DNA of 64,000 nucleotides, from assembly GCA_014871385.1 (NCBI GenBank), contig CM026426.1:107613789-107677788 (forward strand), given 5' to 3'. The notes below the pieces were generated by a model, which saw nothing but the letters and a program-made list of their open reading frames with translations, was not told the origin of the DNA and did no database searches. The DNA comes from Ceratodon purpureus. Its lineage: Eukaryota; Streptophyta; Bryopsida; Pseudoditrichales; Ditrichaceae. Shown here in pieces: positions 43,306 to 54,948 of the stretch. Within the stretch, counting starts at the first letter, position 1. Each line of letters opens with the position of its first letter. A program made the position numbers and the translations under genes.

Positions 43306-44335
43306 TGACTGAGAACTCAAATCGTCATACCTTAAAAAAATTGAGATACGTTAATCTACCCCCGGGATCATGGATGCAGCTTATATTGTCGCAATTAATA
43401 AAAAAAATGTGTACAACTACTATGAGACCTCGGTTGCAAACAAGGCGATGCTCAAAATAAAAAAACAAACAAAAACGAAAAAAATGTTCAATGGACTAGA
43501 GCACAAAAATATGTGAAAGCAGCACTTAAAGACTACTGACTTGTATCCGAAGGCATATGTGTTCCTCGAAATTCACAGATATGCGAAGCAGTCATATAAT
43601 TCGTGAATACCAGTATGAAGCTACTTAGGGCTACAATATCACACAATTATTCACCCAAACAATCCGCCTATGGAATGATTAAAACCCCTTTAGAGTTATC
43701 CTTAAAGTCACCTTGTGTTTTAAAAAGATACCATGAGTTTTGCATTATTGTATGTTTTTTTTTTACTTCAATTAGTTGAGAGGCATGTAAGAACTTGGTG
43801 GTCTCACTAAATTTGGTGTGTAAGAGTATGGTGGTCTCTAAACTCAAAGAAAACTAGTTTTGCCGTCATTCCATCCTTCAAAACTAGTTTCCCTTGAGTT
43901 TAGAGACCACCAAGCTCTTACACACCAAATTTAGTGAGACCACCAAGTTCTTACATGCCTCCCAACTAATTGAAGTAAAAAAAAAAATTATACAATAAAG
44001 CAAAACTCATGGTATCTAAGTCAAATACCGAATTCCTTTACAAATAACTCTAAGGTGAGTAGGCACTTTCGGATTCTAAGGGCGCCTTATTTCTGACTGA
44101 AAACTTAGAACGTATTACGTAAAAAAATGAGATACATTAATCTACCCTCTGGAGACGGCTTATGTCGACGCAGAAAAGAAAAAAATCAACTTCGCAGTAC
44201 TCAATTTTAGCTGAGTCGATATTACATAGTTCTCTCTCTCGTTCGACTTAAATTGGCCCATGTACAGTGACTAAACTGTTAAAAATTTATCCTTCTGTTG
44301 AGTACCACGAGACCTCAATTGCAACCATTGCGAAG
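43306..44335 (+). repeat. Diverged direct repeats flanking a foldback element
   Basis: 43306-43460 and 44091-44345 share TATGACTGAGAACT / TCTGACTGAAAACT, then TTGAGATACGTTAATCTACC / ATGAGATACATTAATCTACC, then GGCTTAT.GTCG, and later ACTATGAGACCTCGGTTGCA / ACCACGAGACCTCAATTGCA. Spacing is about 790 bp. They could be remnants of long terminal repeats or a duplicated block into which the foldback inserted. Confidence 0.6.
43686..44056. mobile_element. Foldback hairpin element, arms about 135 bp
   Basis: Arms 43728-43862 and 43878-44015 are almost perfectly complementary (from ATACCATGAGTTTTGC through AACTTGGTGGTCTCACTAAA to AAACTAGTTTTG) around a loop of about 15 bp. Complementarity extends more weakly outward (TTTAGAGTTAT at 43690, ATAACTCTAA at 44044). 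As RNA it would form a long hairpin that could feed small-RNA production. Confidence 0.85.
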
Positions 44336-44697
44336 ACTTTCCAAAAAAAAAATCAGTGTAGCACAGATTTCAAAGCAATTAAAGTGAAGCATTTTTGAAA
44401 TCATAAATGCTTTGCATGGATAAGTTATAACCTCGACGTGAAACGATCAGAAAGCAACTTGAAAACGTGTCTGACAATGCTCTGGAGAGAATTCAACACT
44501 GCTTCAAATACAGTGAATCATGTTCAATCACTTGGTCATTTATAAGTGACCATCATACTGCGGTTAATTTGAATGGAAAAATCAGACAATGGAGGCAGTG
44601 ATTTATCAAGGACCTAATGACCATGTGTGAACTACGAGACATTCCTGAACCGATCTTACTTCCCCTGCTGGATAAATAGAACTCAATTCAATCTAAA

Positions 44698-45684
44698 ATG
44701 TTTACAATACAGATGACCCTTTCCACTGTATTTGGTGTCTCAGATGCGTATCTCACGGCATTGCTCACTTATTTAGCAGGTACCTTGCTCCCTTCAGCAA
44801 ACAGTCTCCCTAGGACCGCCTATGAGCTCAAAGCGATGATCCGTAGAGTTGGGTTGGACCACGTTAGGTACAACACATGTCCCAATGGGCATGTCCTGTT
44901 CGAGGGTGAAGTGAATGGGGCGCTGCTCGAGTGCACTCGCTGCCAACACCCAAGATTCGTGAAAGGTTCTTCAACTACGCCCTGCGCAGTCACAAGGTAC
45001 TTTCCCTTGATTCCTAAATTGAGACGCCTTTACAAGTGTCCGAAGATCGTAGAATTGCTGAATCATTTCAAGGACGCACCAGAAGGGTTGAGGCTAATGA
45101 AGTCCGTCATCGACAACTTCCAATGGCAAGAGGTATCCAGATTATATCCTGAGTTTTGAGATCTAGGTTCAGCTCTCAGGCTAGGACTGATTGCTGATAG
45201 CGTGTGTCCACACGGCAACATGAGTTTGAAACACAGCACGTGGATTATTCGCTCAGCCATCTACAATTTCCCACCCTAGTTATGTACAAAAAAATTCTTC
45301 TTGAATTCGTCCATCCTCATTCCCGGTCTGAAAGCGCCGACGTCAGAAACCATCGACGTGTACTTGAAGCCACTTGTGAGGGAATTGTTGGAGCTCTGGG
45401 ACGGAGTTCCAGGCGTCAATATGAGCAAACCCATTAGAGAGCAGGAGTTTATCCTCAGGGCCATGTTACTGTGGACTGTCCTTGACTTCCCCACTTTGGG
45501 CCTCATTGCAGGCCAGACCGTGAAGGGGTATGCACCTTGTCCGGTGTGCGGGGGAGACACATACTTGAAACATTCAAGGTGTTTGAAGAAAATGGTCTAC
45601 CTAGGCAGTTGCAGATTTCTACTTGAGGATTACAGATTCCGCTGGGCTCGGGCTGCTTTCAACAATATGAGCAAGCATGGGAAT

Positions 45685-45716
<32 letters not shown>

Positions 45717-45867
45717 CATAGGACCGGGTTACAGATTCTGGAACATGGAAGGGAGCGCTGTGAGTGGCTGAGGAATGGAGGAGTGGAAGACAGCGATGCT
45801 GATCCCGTCAAGGTGCACGGAGTAAAGAGGTTGAGCATACTCTTTGCTTTACCCTATTGGAAGGTAC
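44698..45867 (+). pseudogene. Second TNP2-like transposase copy, 3' truncated
   Basis: Same family as the gene at 25174-29742 but on the other strand. Blocks: 44768-45133 (LLPSANSLPRTAYELKAMIR, LLECTRCQHPRFVKG, VTRYFPLIPKLRRLY); 45301-45670 (SILIPGLKAPTSETIDVYLK, PLVRELLELWDG, AMLLWTVLDFPTLGLIAGQT, CPVCGG); 45740-45867 (VKVHGVKRLSILFALPYWK) up to a GT donor. The part between YFPLIPKL and the MTWH/EPRNLRLG segment is lost or altered (DAPEGLRLMKSVIDNFQWQE follows directly). DUF4218 and DUF4216 are missing, so it ends near the left side of the MULE region. A 29-base C run lies in the coding part. Confidence 0.8.
45687..45715 (+). repeat. Poly-C tract, 29 bp
   Basis: Twenty-nine C in a row after FNNMSKHGNS in the TNP2 frame, the same protein position as the G run at 27862-27885 of the first copy. 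Confidence 0.95.
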
Positions 45868-46750
45868 GTGCACTCTTCGCACCTGCTCCTCTTGACCGTT
45901 GCGGGTCAGCTTTCTTGGACTCTTTGACCAACACCCGTGGAGGTTGTCAATTAGGAGTCCACAATTGGGTAAAATTGACCCGAAGTTAATCCCTGCCTCG
46001 TCTGGACGTTGTTTTGTATCCGAAGTCGGGGGCCTCTTATTTTGGCAGAGTCATTGTCGCTCATTACTCCGTCTTCCTTCGTGCTCGCTGTAGTCACATT
46101 AGAGTCTGGGCAATGAGGCCCGTGATTGTCATGGCATATTCTCCAATTTCTCTGTTTGCCTTTTTTATTTTATTCCAGATACCTTCTTATTTTTGCTCTC
46201 CTTACTCCCTTCACTGTACGTAGCCTAATATTCTGATGAGTAAAAGGCAGAGTGAGTTCCCAGCCCGACAGCACTGACCCATTCGAGTTGTAGATTCCCC
46301 TAATTTTTATTTTCATTGTTTTCCTCCCGTTAATCCCTTGGTCTCCCGTTAGTCGTTCTAAGGTTGCATGGGAAACGAGTTGACATTGGCTATGTCATAT
46401 GTCATGTCATGGATTCAACAGTTGGCGATGTAAGTGGTACTGTCATTCCTATTTTCGAACAGTCTTGTGTTTTTGCCTGTCCGCAGCGTCACGTGGTCAA
46501 GGTGGTCTGTTGACCTCGGTAATATACTTTTGGAAATTCTGTTTGGAGATTTCAATCTGGCTCGGAAATTGACCGGAAACAAGTCCGGGCGGAATCGGCT
46601 GTCCAGGAAATTAGGTTTTACTCTCCTCACTATATGTTGCACACTCTGTCTAGCTCTGTTATGTGAGAGCTGAATCCTGTCCGGATAAGTTTGTCTTTCA
46701 GAAGGAAATCTGCAATTAGGGTTTACTCACCCTAAACCTGTATTCTGCAG
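45868..46750. other. Left part of the MULE element, boundary not fixed
   Basis: No gene recognised. CCTGTCCGCAGCG (46476), GGCTGTCCAGG (46597) and TCCTGTCCGGATAAG (46675) begin the series of CTGTCC motifs that marks the element. An exon upstream of 46751 should exist because the first readable exon starts in mid-codon. Confidence 0.4.
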
Positions 46751-49347
46751 TTATTGGTGCCAGTATGGCCCGGAGGATTACAGTCGTCAATATAAAGTGG
46801 AAATTCAGAAGGCTTTTTCCCATGCCCTAGTACAGCGGAAGAACTCCACGAACCAAAAGAAGGTACTGAAGAAGGCGCAGAAGATTGTTGACCAGGCAGA
46901 AAAGGAAGCTGAAAAGAAAAGCAAGCCAAAGAAGAAAGCTAAGAAACAACCCATGGTGGATCTGAACGAGGAGGCAGTGGATGAAGACCAAGAGGAACTT
47001 CTTAGAGTACAGGAGGCGCAGGAGCAGTTACTAAAGGCCCAAGCCTTGATTGAAGCAGCCAAGAAGCCTCGGAGAAAAACCAGAGTGAGCAAGGTGCAGG
47101 CTGGTATGTCCCTGAAAAGGGGATGCCAGTGCAACTTCGTCGCCAAGCAGCTGGCACATGATGAATCTCTCTGCACGATACATTTCCATTGCATGACTCA
47201 CACCAACCGTGAAGGTAAACCGTGCCATGGTGGAGAATTTGGCGGACAGAGGGCTGGTCTGTCCGGACACCTGTCAGCGGCGACGAAGAAATGGATCGCA
47301 GACACACTTCGGTCAGGTAAGTCACCAGCCCAGGTAATGGCGGACCACAAAGCCGAAGTCATGAGGTGCGCTCAGAATAACGTACCAGCCAACCGGGACA
47401 CGTTCATTATGCCTTTGGACGTGTACAATATCGCCAACAAGCTGGCTAAAGAGTTGTGGGAGAAGCACCCTAGTGACGCTATGAGTGTCCGACTTTGGAC
47501 AGACGAAAATCCGGACAGCTTCTTCCACTACAGAGAGTACGGGACTGTACAGCTGAACGAGCCACCACCACCCGAGGATGACCCGTTCTGTCTAGCAATA
47601 CAGACAGAGTGGCAGCTAGAGATGATGATCAGGCATGGCCATGGGAGGGCCTTGTCCATGGACGCCACTTTCTCAACCAACGTTGCAGGGGTATTACACT
47701 TATTCCCATCATTTTCGACGTTTTAGTTTTTTTCCTGAAGTTTCAATTGTTTCTCCAACACATTGAATTCTAAATCTCTTCCTGTTTTCGCATGTCCTGG
47801 CTTGCTTTTAGTTCCCCCTGTACACAATCATGGTCTTTGACGAATGGGAACAAGGCATCCGAGTAGCTTTCGCCATTCAAGGGAGAAATCAGGAGGTTGA
47901 CATCGTGCCATGGCTGACCAAGCTGAGAGATCGCTGTCTAGCCATAAAACCAGATTGGAGACCAAACGCATTTATAGTGGATAATGACCAGGCAGAGCTC
48001 AATGCCATAAGGTACGTATACAGTCAGTTATTATTGTATTCCTATTGAATTACGTATTGTTTCCTCTCATGTAGACAGGGCGCGTGAACAATACCCGGAC
48101 AGGGCATGGAAAATATTTCGGACAGATGAAGTTGGACTGACCTCTGGGGACCAATGCAGGAAAGTTTGGCCAGAGGCTGTGGCTGTTGAAGGCCAGAAGA
48201 AAGAAGAAGTCGCCATACTGTTATGCCTTTGGCACACAAAGAAGGCGTGGCTGGAGAATGCCACTCAGAAAATCAAGGCTAACTACTTACGGGCGGAGAT
48301 TCTAGCAGCCTGTGCAGATCTCATGTACGGAAATGGTATCCTCTAAGGAGATTTGGCTGTCTAGGCTGCGAGGGAGCGCTTCCAGTTCATCAAGGCAAAG
48401 TACCCCCAAGCAAAAGCTTTCTTTGTGTACTTTGAAACACATTGGATCCCGAAAATTGAAATGTGGGTGAAGGGGTTTCGAAACATGCCTCATGCAAATC
48501 AGGACACGAATGCTGCTGTCAAAAGCTATCATGCTAATCTGAAAGCTATCATGCCTTGTTGAGGATGTCCCGTTCCAAGTTTGATGGTAGAAGAGTGGAC
48601 TGGCTGATTTATCACCTACTGAAGGATGTGCTCATACACTACTGGTATGTTGTCCAGTGTAAGCTGTACGGTTTCATCAGGAACGGGAAAGCTGAAGGCA
48701 TCGTCGCAAGTGTTGTAATCAGGGCAGAAGAAATTCTAGACGAGCATGTAAGGATCTGCGAAGATCAAGATATAGCTTATGTTGCATCCACTTCCAATTT
48801 TCCAGCAATTTGGGTAGTGACCAGTCCGAATTCAGACTGGGCCCACTGCAGCTGCCCCTTGGGGATGCGAGGTAATTTTTGTAAACATGTTGTTGAAGTT
48901 TTCAGGATGATCAATGCCGATGTTCATCCGGGAGATATTATCAGGTTTGGGGGTACACTGAGAGGGACCATTCAGGTTGGGTTTAGACCAGCTGGGACTA
49001 CACTTGTAGAGGAAGTAGGGGTTCCGGAGGTCACTTCGGACAGAGGAAAACAAGCAGCTGAAGAGGATGACCCTGAGAAGAAAATGGCAGATATCGACTG
49101 TGTCTTGGCCGAGCTGAGGACTATGGCATTGGACAGTCCAGCGTTGCGAGCTAACTATTTGGCTATGTTGAACGAGAACAAGGGGAAATTTGCGTCTTTG
49201 AAGGTGAAGGCCGACTCTGGATTGCTGCACCCACTCTCGCAGCCGGCATTCAAGCCCACATCAGGTCCGAGGAATCTCAGGAGGTTCAAGGCATGCTCTG
49301 AGACGGGAGCTATCAAGCGAGGTGGTCAGTCCAGGAAGTGGAATTAG
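46751..49347 (+). pseudogene. MULE transposase with zinc finger and SWIM domain, decayed
   Basis: Exons 46751-47690, 47812-48011 and from 48068 on, with GT/AG borders. Order: basic, Lys-rich coiled start; Cys/His finger (RGCQCNFVAKQLAHDESLCT - IHFHCMTHTNREGKPCHG); MULE catalytic core with first Asp in ALSMDATFSTNVAG and second in AFIVDNDQAELNAIR, then the helical LLCLWHTKKAWLENA; SWIM finger CSCPLGMRGNFCKH; acidic C-terminus ending GQSRKWN. Defects: in-frame TAA and TAG near 48343-48366 (IL*GDLAV*AARERF), both one C-to-T change from Gln codons, and a frameshift near 48500-48560, where GAAAGCTATCATGC is duplicated. The gene must once have driven transposition of the surrounding element; the copy cannot make full-length protein unless these positions are spliced out. 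Confidence 0.82.
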
Positions 49348-49829
49348 CTGTGTTAGGTTTCAGGACAGAGAACTGTGTAGAAGTTCCTTTCTATAATGAA
49401 ATATTTCCGCTTTTTCAACATCTACCTGTCTAGATCTTGAGATGTCTTTTGTTTATGTTAATTCTTCCGTCTTAGGCAAGAGATCGGGCCCTGCAGTGGG
49501 GTAGTGCGAGCTATGCCCAGTATGTACACTCATCTCACTTCCAACGTTTGTTCAATTCTGTTGTGCTCCTGTCCGAATTTTACATTTCCACTCCCTTGTG
49601 TTGGGATCGCTGTCCGAAGAGGTGTCGCAAACCTTTTTATTCTGGACAGCGGGAACTCTATAACTGTATTGAAAACGTAATCGTAGAAATGTATATTCAA
49701 TCCAGAATGCAACATTGAACTTTACACTTCTGAATTTATCCTTAATTGTAATAGGAGAGACTCGGAGTACGTTGATCATGCTCCCTCTTGCTTCACATGC
49801 ACCATTTCAGTCGGCCCTTGGCACCCACT

Positions 49830-49956
49830 TCTCTCATTTATCTTTTTTTTTTTTTTTTTTTTTTTTCTTTATTTTCTTCCCTCTCCCCCTTTGCCTCACA
49901 CACCCCTTTTGAGCCCACCCATATCACTCACTTCTCTCATTTCCCTCAATTTTCTT

Positions 49957-49987
<31 letters not shown>

Positions 49988-50693
49988 TTCCCTCTATCCC
50001 ATTGCTTCACAAACCCCATTTGAGCCCCCCCATATCACTCACTTCTCTCATTTCCTTCATTTATCTTTTAACTTTATTTTTATTTTTATTTTTTTTCCCC
50101 CTCTATCCCATTGCTTCACAAACCCCATTTGAGCCCCCCCATATCACTCACTTCTCTCATTTCCTTCATTTATCTTTTAATTATTTTTATTTTTATTTTT
50201 TTTTCCCCTCTACCCCATTGCTTCACAAACCCCATTTGAGCCCCCCCATATCACTCACTTCTCTCATTTCCTTCATTTATCTTTTAATTATTTTATTTTA
50301 TTTTATTTTTTTCCCCTCTACCCCATTGCTTCACAAACACCATTTGAGCCCCCCCATATCACTCACTTCTCTCATTTCCCTCAATTTTTTTAATTTTTTT
50401 TTAATTTTTTTTTTTTTTTTGTTTTTTTTTTTTTTTCCCTCTCCTCCCTTACTCCCCATTGCTTCACACACCCCATTTCAGCCCCCCCCTATCACTCACT
50501 TCTCTCATTTCTCTCCTTCCTTTTTTTTTTTTTTTTTTTTCTTTGTGTCTTTGGTTTTTTCCCTCTCCTCCCTTACTCCCCATTGCTTCGCAGACCCCAT
50601 TTCAGTCCATCCATATCACTCACTTATCTCAGTTGTACTCCTTTTATTTACTTTGTTTTTTCCTTTATTGAAATATTTGTTACTCTTTTACTG

Positions 50694-50724
<31 letters not shown>

Positions 50725-50730
50725 TTTTAA
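49830..50730 (+). repeat. CT/poly-T minisatellite, 8 units of 107-133 bp
   Basis: The phrase CATATCACTCACTTCTCTCATTT recurs at about 49920, 50031, 50140, 50247, 50355, 50489 and 50612, with a first weaker copy at about 49810. Each unit holds CCCATTGCTTCACAAACCCC ATTTGAGCCC and a poly-T tract of 10-25 bases. Long open frames rich in Phe/Ser/Leu across it are composition artefacts. Confidence 0.92.
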
Positions 50731-51226
50731 TTTATCTGTCTTAAACTCTCAAGACAGGGCGCAGGAATAAAAAACCAGTGGGACAGAGGAAACCACTGCC
50801 TGTCCGGGAACAGAGCAAAGCTGAAGCTTCGGTCAACAATAATTACCTGAACTACTGTGAAGATATATTCAAGAATGGTAAGTGTAAAAACTGAAATGCA
50901 GAGTTATGTACAACAGCATTTTGGAATGATAAAGACACTGAAATACACATAACAGTTTTTCTAAGGGTGGAAAGACAGCGAATTGTGAAAACGTTTTTGC
51001 GAGATCAACCACAGCACTATCATCAACAGCAGAGTCCAAAGTTCATCAACACACTTGTCCGGACAGCACAAAACAAAAATGAAACAGAAGTTGCGGACTG
51101 TTCTCGGGCTCAACTTGTATAATACAAGGAGGACATATTTACGGTCGCCCACTGTTCTCTCCACCTCTACTATGTACACCATACCCTGACATCGGAAATT
51201 ACGAGTTGAAGATAACAATCACGACT
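50731..51226. other. Noncoding spacer between the two convergent MULE-element genes
   Basis: No gene. CTGTC/GACAG motifs at 50737, 50753, 50783, 50804 (TGCCTGTCCGGGAACAG) and 51056 (CTTGTCCGGACAGCAC, a 10-bp palindrome TGTCCGGACA). Confidence 0.45.
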
Positions 51227-54200
51227 CTACAGTGGGGGTAGCTCTACTACCGGGGTACATGACACTGTCTCGGGAGCCTGCTCAGGCGCTGTGATAGTCG
51301 CAGACACGCTAGAGTCATTTCCGTCCAGCTTGGCCGAGGAAGAGCCTTCGAAGTCCCATGGGTCGTCACTGCCTGCTGACTGTGCCGGTGCAGGCGGGGT
51401 GAGTGGCGGGTCCTCTTTAGGGGGGAAAACCCTGATCTGATCAATAGTGCAGAGAATTTGGGAGGCCTTGAAGGCGTCGAAGTCCTCCAAGTCTTCAGTC
51501 ACATTCCAAACCTGTAGTTTGCCATAGAGGTGGTGCAGGCTATCTTGATGAAGTTCCTTGGCGGCCTGGAAGAGCCCATGCCCTGCAGCCGGCCAAACAC
51601 CCGTAGCTTCTAGAGAGCCGAATATGTATCCCAAGTCCAGATTCTCTCGATACAGCAGAACATTCCGGAATGCATTGGCGACACGCTCCTCATCCACCCC
51701 TGCCCTAGCCACCCACATGTCCTGGAGAACACTCTTTTTATCCAATGCGACCATATCAAGACAGGCCCTAACGAAGGTATCACGCCTCCACGATGAAAAT
51801 TCCTTTACCGCCCCAAACCTGTCCAGACACTCATCCAAGACCAAGCGGAAAGTCTCAAACGCCTCTCCCTCCGTGTCGAGAGTGGGGAAGAATATTTTTC
51901 CCACCCTGATGAGTTCTTCCATCGCAAGTACAATCTAATGACCATGGGACATGAGAGTCTCCTCGGTTAAACAAATAACACGACACAACATCGGCACACG
52001 GGCCCCCAGCTCACTGCGAGCAAATAACTTCAAGGCTCTGGCCATGTGCGGTGGCTCATTCCGGTCCCCTATCCTCCTCTCTTCCAGCTCCATCCACTTG
52101 AGCAGCCCTTCAAATTCCTCCTGTGAATGCTCAAAGGGCCGGGTGACGCACCTAGGCAGCGGCTCAACTCCCAACTCCTTGAACAGGGGCGACCATCACC
52201 ATTCCTCATCTTCTTCAGCAATTCTGATTCGCTGATCGTACCGTGCCATCTCCTCAGCCACATAAGCCCGCCGATTCTGCTCCACCTGCTCTACCAAACC
52301 GTCGAATTCTCGCTGCTTCGCCAAGAAGGTGAGCATATCGGAGTGATGGAGAAAAAACAGCTCCAGCTCCTTTGCGATACCCTCACTAGACCTGTAGGAG
52401 AAAGCTGTCTTGCATCTGTCCAAGGCAGCCACGACCGGCAGAGGCAAAGCATCCTAAGAGAAACAGGACAATATCAGTCCACTAGGAGGAAATCCTTGAC
52501 CGTCGCTTCAATTCTCAACTAAAACATCACTTTTTTCTCGCAAGATCTGGAAACAATTGGGGTTACTCACAGTAAGATCGGGGTTGAACTGAAGCGCTCC
52601 CCAAGCAGCTGAGACTTGACCCGCCAAGAGCCCCTCCCTATTAAGGCTACGCAATTCCTCTATCGGGCTCAGCCCATCCCCCATCACATCCTTTGAGACA
52701 ATAGTTCCAAAAAACTCTTGGAGACAATAGAGTCCCGGGGGATGGCCCGGCCCCTCCGGTGCAGAATCTGGATCAACTGCCGGGAACACCTCCTCCGCCC
52801 TCGCAATTGCGGACTTCTTAACTCCTTCCCTCCCTGCCGCCAATCGCTCGGAATATCTCAACCCATCGGCCCCCCCTGTCCGAATTCCCACCGCAGCATC
52901 ATCCGCCTGCAGCCCTGGCTCACCCGCTTCCTCTGGTTTACCGTCTTCCTCACTCACCGCTTTTTCCTGTTCGCCTTGACCCCCCTCCGAACTCTCGTTG
53001 CCACTCTCCTCCCTCTTCCTCTTCCCGCTAGGCCCGGCCCCTCCCACTCCACCCCCACCTGTTTTTTTTCCTTTACCCTTCCGCCCCTCTTCCGATCTGT
53101 CTCCCTTAGGTGCAGCCCCTGGTTCACCCCCCCTCTCGCTAGCTGAAGTCCTCCCCATCTTCTTCTTCTTCCCTGAAACTGCCCCTCTTGTCCCCGACGG
53201 CTGCCCCATCTTCAGTGCTTCATTGGTCTTTTTCAGTCGCTTCTCCCCTACACCGCTATGAGTTCCGTTCCCCCCGTCTTCCTCCTCAGCCCCCTGAGTA
53301 TTTCAGCCACGTTTGGCCCAGCACCCACCAGCATTCTCTTCGCCCCTACTTAGCCTCCAGCCCCATCCCCTACGAACCCTACCCTCCCCCGGTCACCCTT
53401 AGGTCCCCCATCGCATCCCACACCCTTCACCTTCTGAACTACCGGTGTCTTCTCCCCGGCTGGATCCGCTTCTCCCACGTCGCTGCCCTCCTCTTCTGAT
53501 CCTGAGTCAGCCTCCAATTCCTCTCCCCCCTCTTTCTTCACCGCTCCACCCTCACCCACTCTGACCCACGAAGACCCGGCTGCATTCCACTTCAACCCCC
53601 CTTCCTGTCCGTTCACCTTCTTCTTCCCATGTGTTGCCGCCGACCCACCAACCTTTTTCCCTCCAGTCCGCTTATCCCCCCCCCCTCGGGTCTTCTCAGC
53701 CCGACCACCCAGCACAGGGGCACTCTCCAGCCCGGCCTTCTTCTTCCCCCGGCCGCGAGTAAGGCGCCGTAAGGTCGTCCTCGGTGCAGCATCCCCCTCC
53801 GGGCTGCTGATAACCACTACCTCGCGCTCTTCTGGCTTTGCCTGTCCGGGTGAACTGCCTCCTTCTCCCTCCGACTCCTCAGACTCGTCCTCGTCTGAGT
53901 CACTTACCTCAGCCGCCCTCCTTTTCCCCTTGCAGTGTCCCTTCCCCTGCTCTGGCCGCTTTCCTAACATTTGCCATGGAATGGCAAGGTTATACTTTTG
54001 AAAAACAGCCCGCGCCACCTTATTCCCGTCGAGACCTCTGGCCGGGTAAATCTTGAGCGGGCCGTAACCGACGTAGTCATAACAGGGACAGGCCTCCATC
54101 TTCCGGTGCTACCCCAACGTAGCTTTGTCCACCATCTCCTGGTCACAATACTTACAGACGAATGGAATTTTTTAAATCTCGTCTTACCTTTCTCTTGAGA

Positions 54201-54416
54201 AGGCTCCCCCTGGCGTCTGTAAAGCAGGTTCACCTCCACCATGAGCCAATCATGCTCAGACATGGTGTAGGCGTCCCGGTTCGGTGCGTAACCAGCTGCG
54301 ACGCTGGTGCAAATAATGACCTCCTCCATTCCAAACTTACCCTTCACTAGAAGCTGCAAATCCACCCCCCCCACCCCCGGCCCCAAAGTATTAGTCTCTA
54401 CCTGTCCGGACAACAC
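51227..54416 (-). pseudogene. MULE-element accessory gene, decayed
   Basis: Convergent with the transposase. Reading on the minus strand: 54416-54190 (GVDLQLLVKGKFGMEEVII, YTMSEHDWLMVEVNLLYR); 54099-53350 (MEACPCYDYVGYGPLKIYPA, ..AVFQKYNLAIPWQMLG, then a Lys/Glu/Gly-rich disordered region with basic nuclear-localisation-like clusters); 53209-52571 (more disorder, then GLYCLQEFFGTIVSKDVMGD, SAAWGALQFNPDL). A 120-bp GTGAGT..TTAG intron follows, then 52450-51227 in one frame (DALPLPVVAALDRCKTAFSY .. WKWMELEERRIGDR .. FRLVLDECLDRFGAVKEFSS). This frame is broken by TGA at 52196 (EDEEW * WSPLFKEL) and TAG at 51935. No family recognised. The charged middle and paired folded ends suggest a nuclear, chromatin- or DNA-associated protein (inference). 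Confidence 0.55.
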
Positions 54417-54689
54417 GAGATCTCAGCCAGTACCCTAAACCACCTTCATTCCACATTCTACAGGCAACCCCTAAGTATTCCCTAATACAGAAACGAGCAT
54501 ACAAAGAGAATGGGAAAAAACAGATTTCAACTCACCCCGGGCACCATCCCTGGTTCTTGAGTGGCGATCTTATGCTACCACTCCTTGGACAGGGTGGTGA
54601 CGTCTAACTCTGTGGCTCTATTGGCCAGGACGTCGCATGCATCGTCCTGGGAAAGCTTGAACAGATCCGGAGTCTCCGGGCTGTTAATC

Positions 54690-54903
54690 TGCTCAGGACA
54701 GGGGATAATGTTAGAGAAAAACGAGAAGCATAGTAGTGATACCATACGGGACTCAAAGAATTGGAGAAATTTGGAAAAAAAAAAGTGGGGACGGGAAAAA
54801 AATAAAGAGAATAAGAAATAAGAGTGAACACTAAGGGAAGAAACGTAAGGACTGCAAATGCAGAGGTGTACCTTTTCTCCAAAAAAAAAAAAAAAAAAAC
54901 AAA

Positions 54904-54948
<45 letters not shown>

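Noticed and set aside
49715-50730. Long Phe/Leu/Ser-rich open frames (up to 279 codons)
   Set aside because: They run through the poly-T minisatellite and reflect its composition and repeat period, not a protein.
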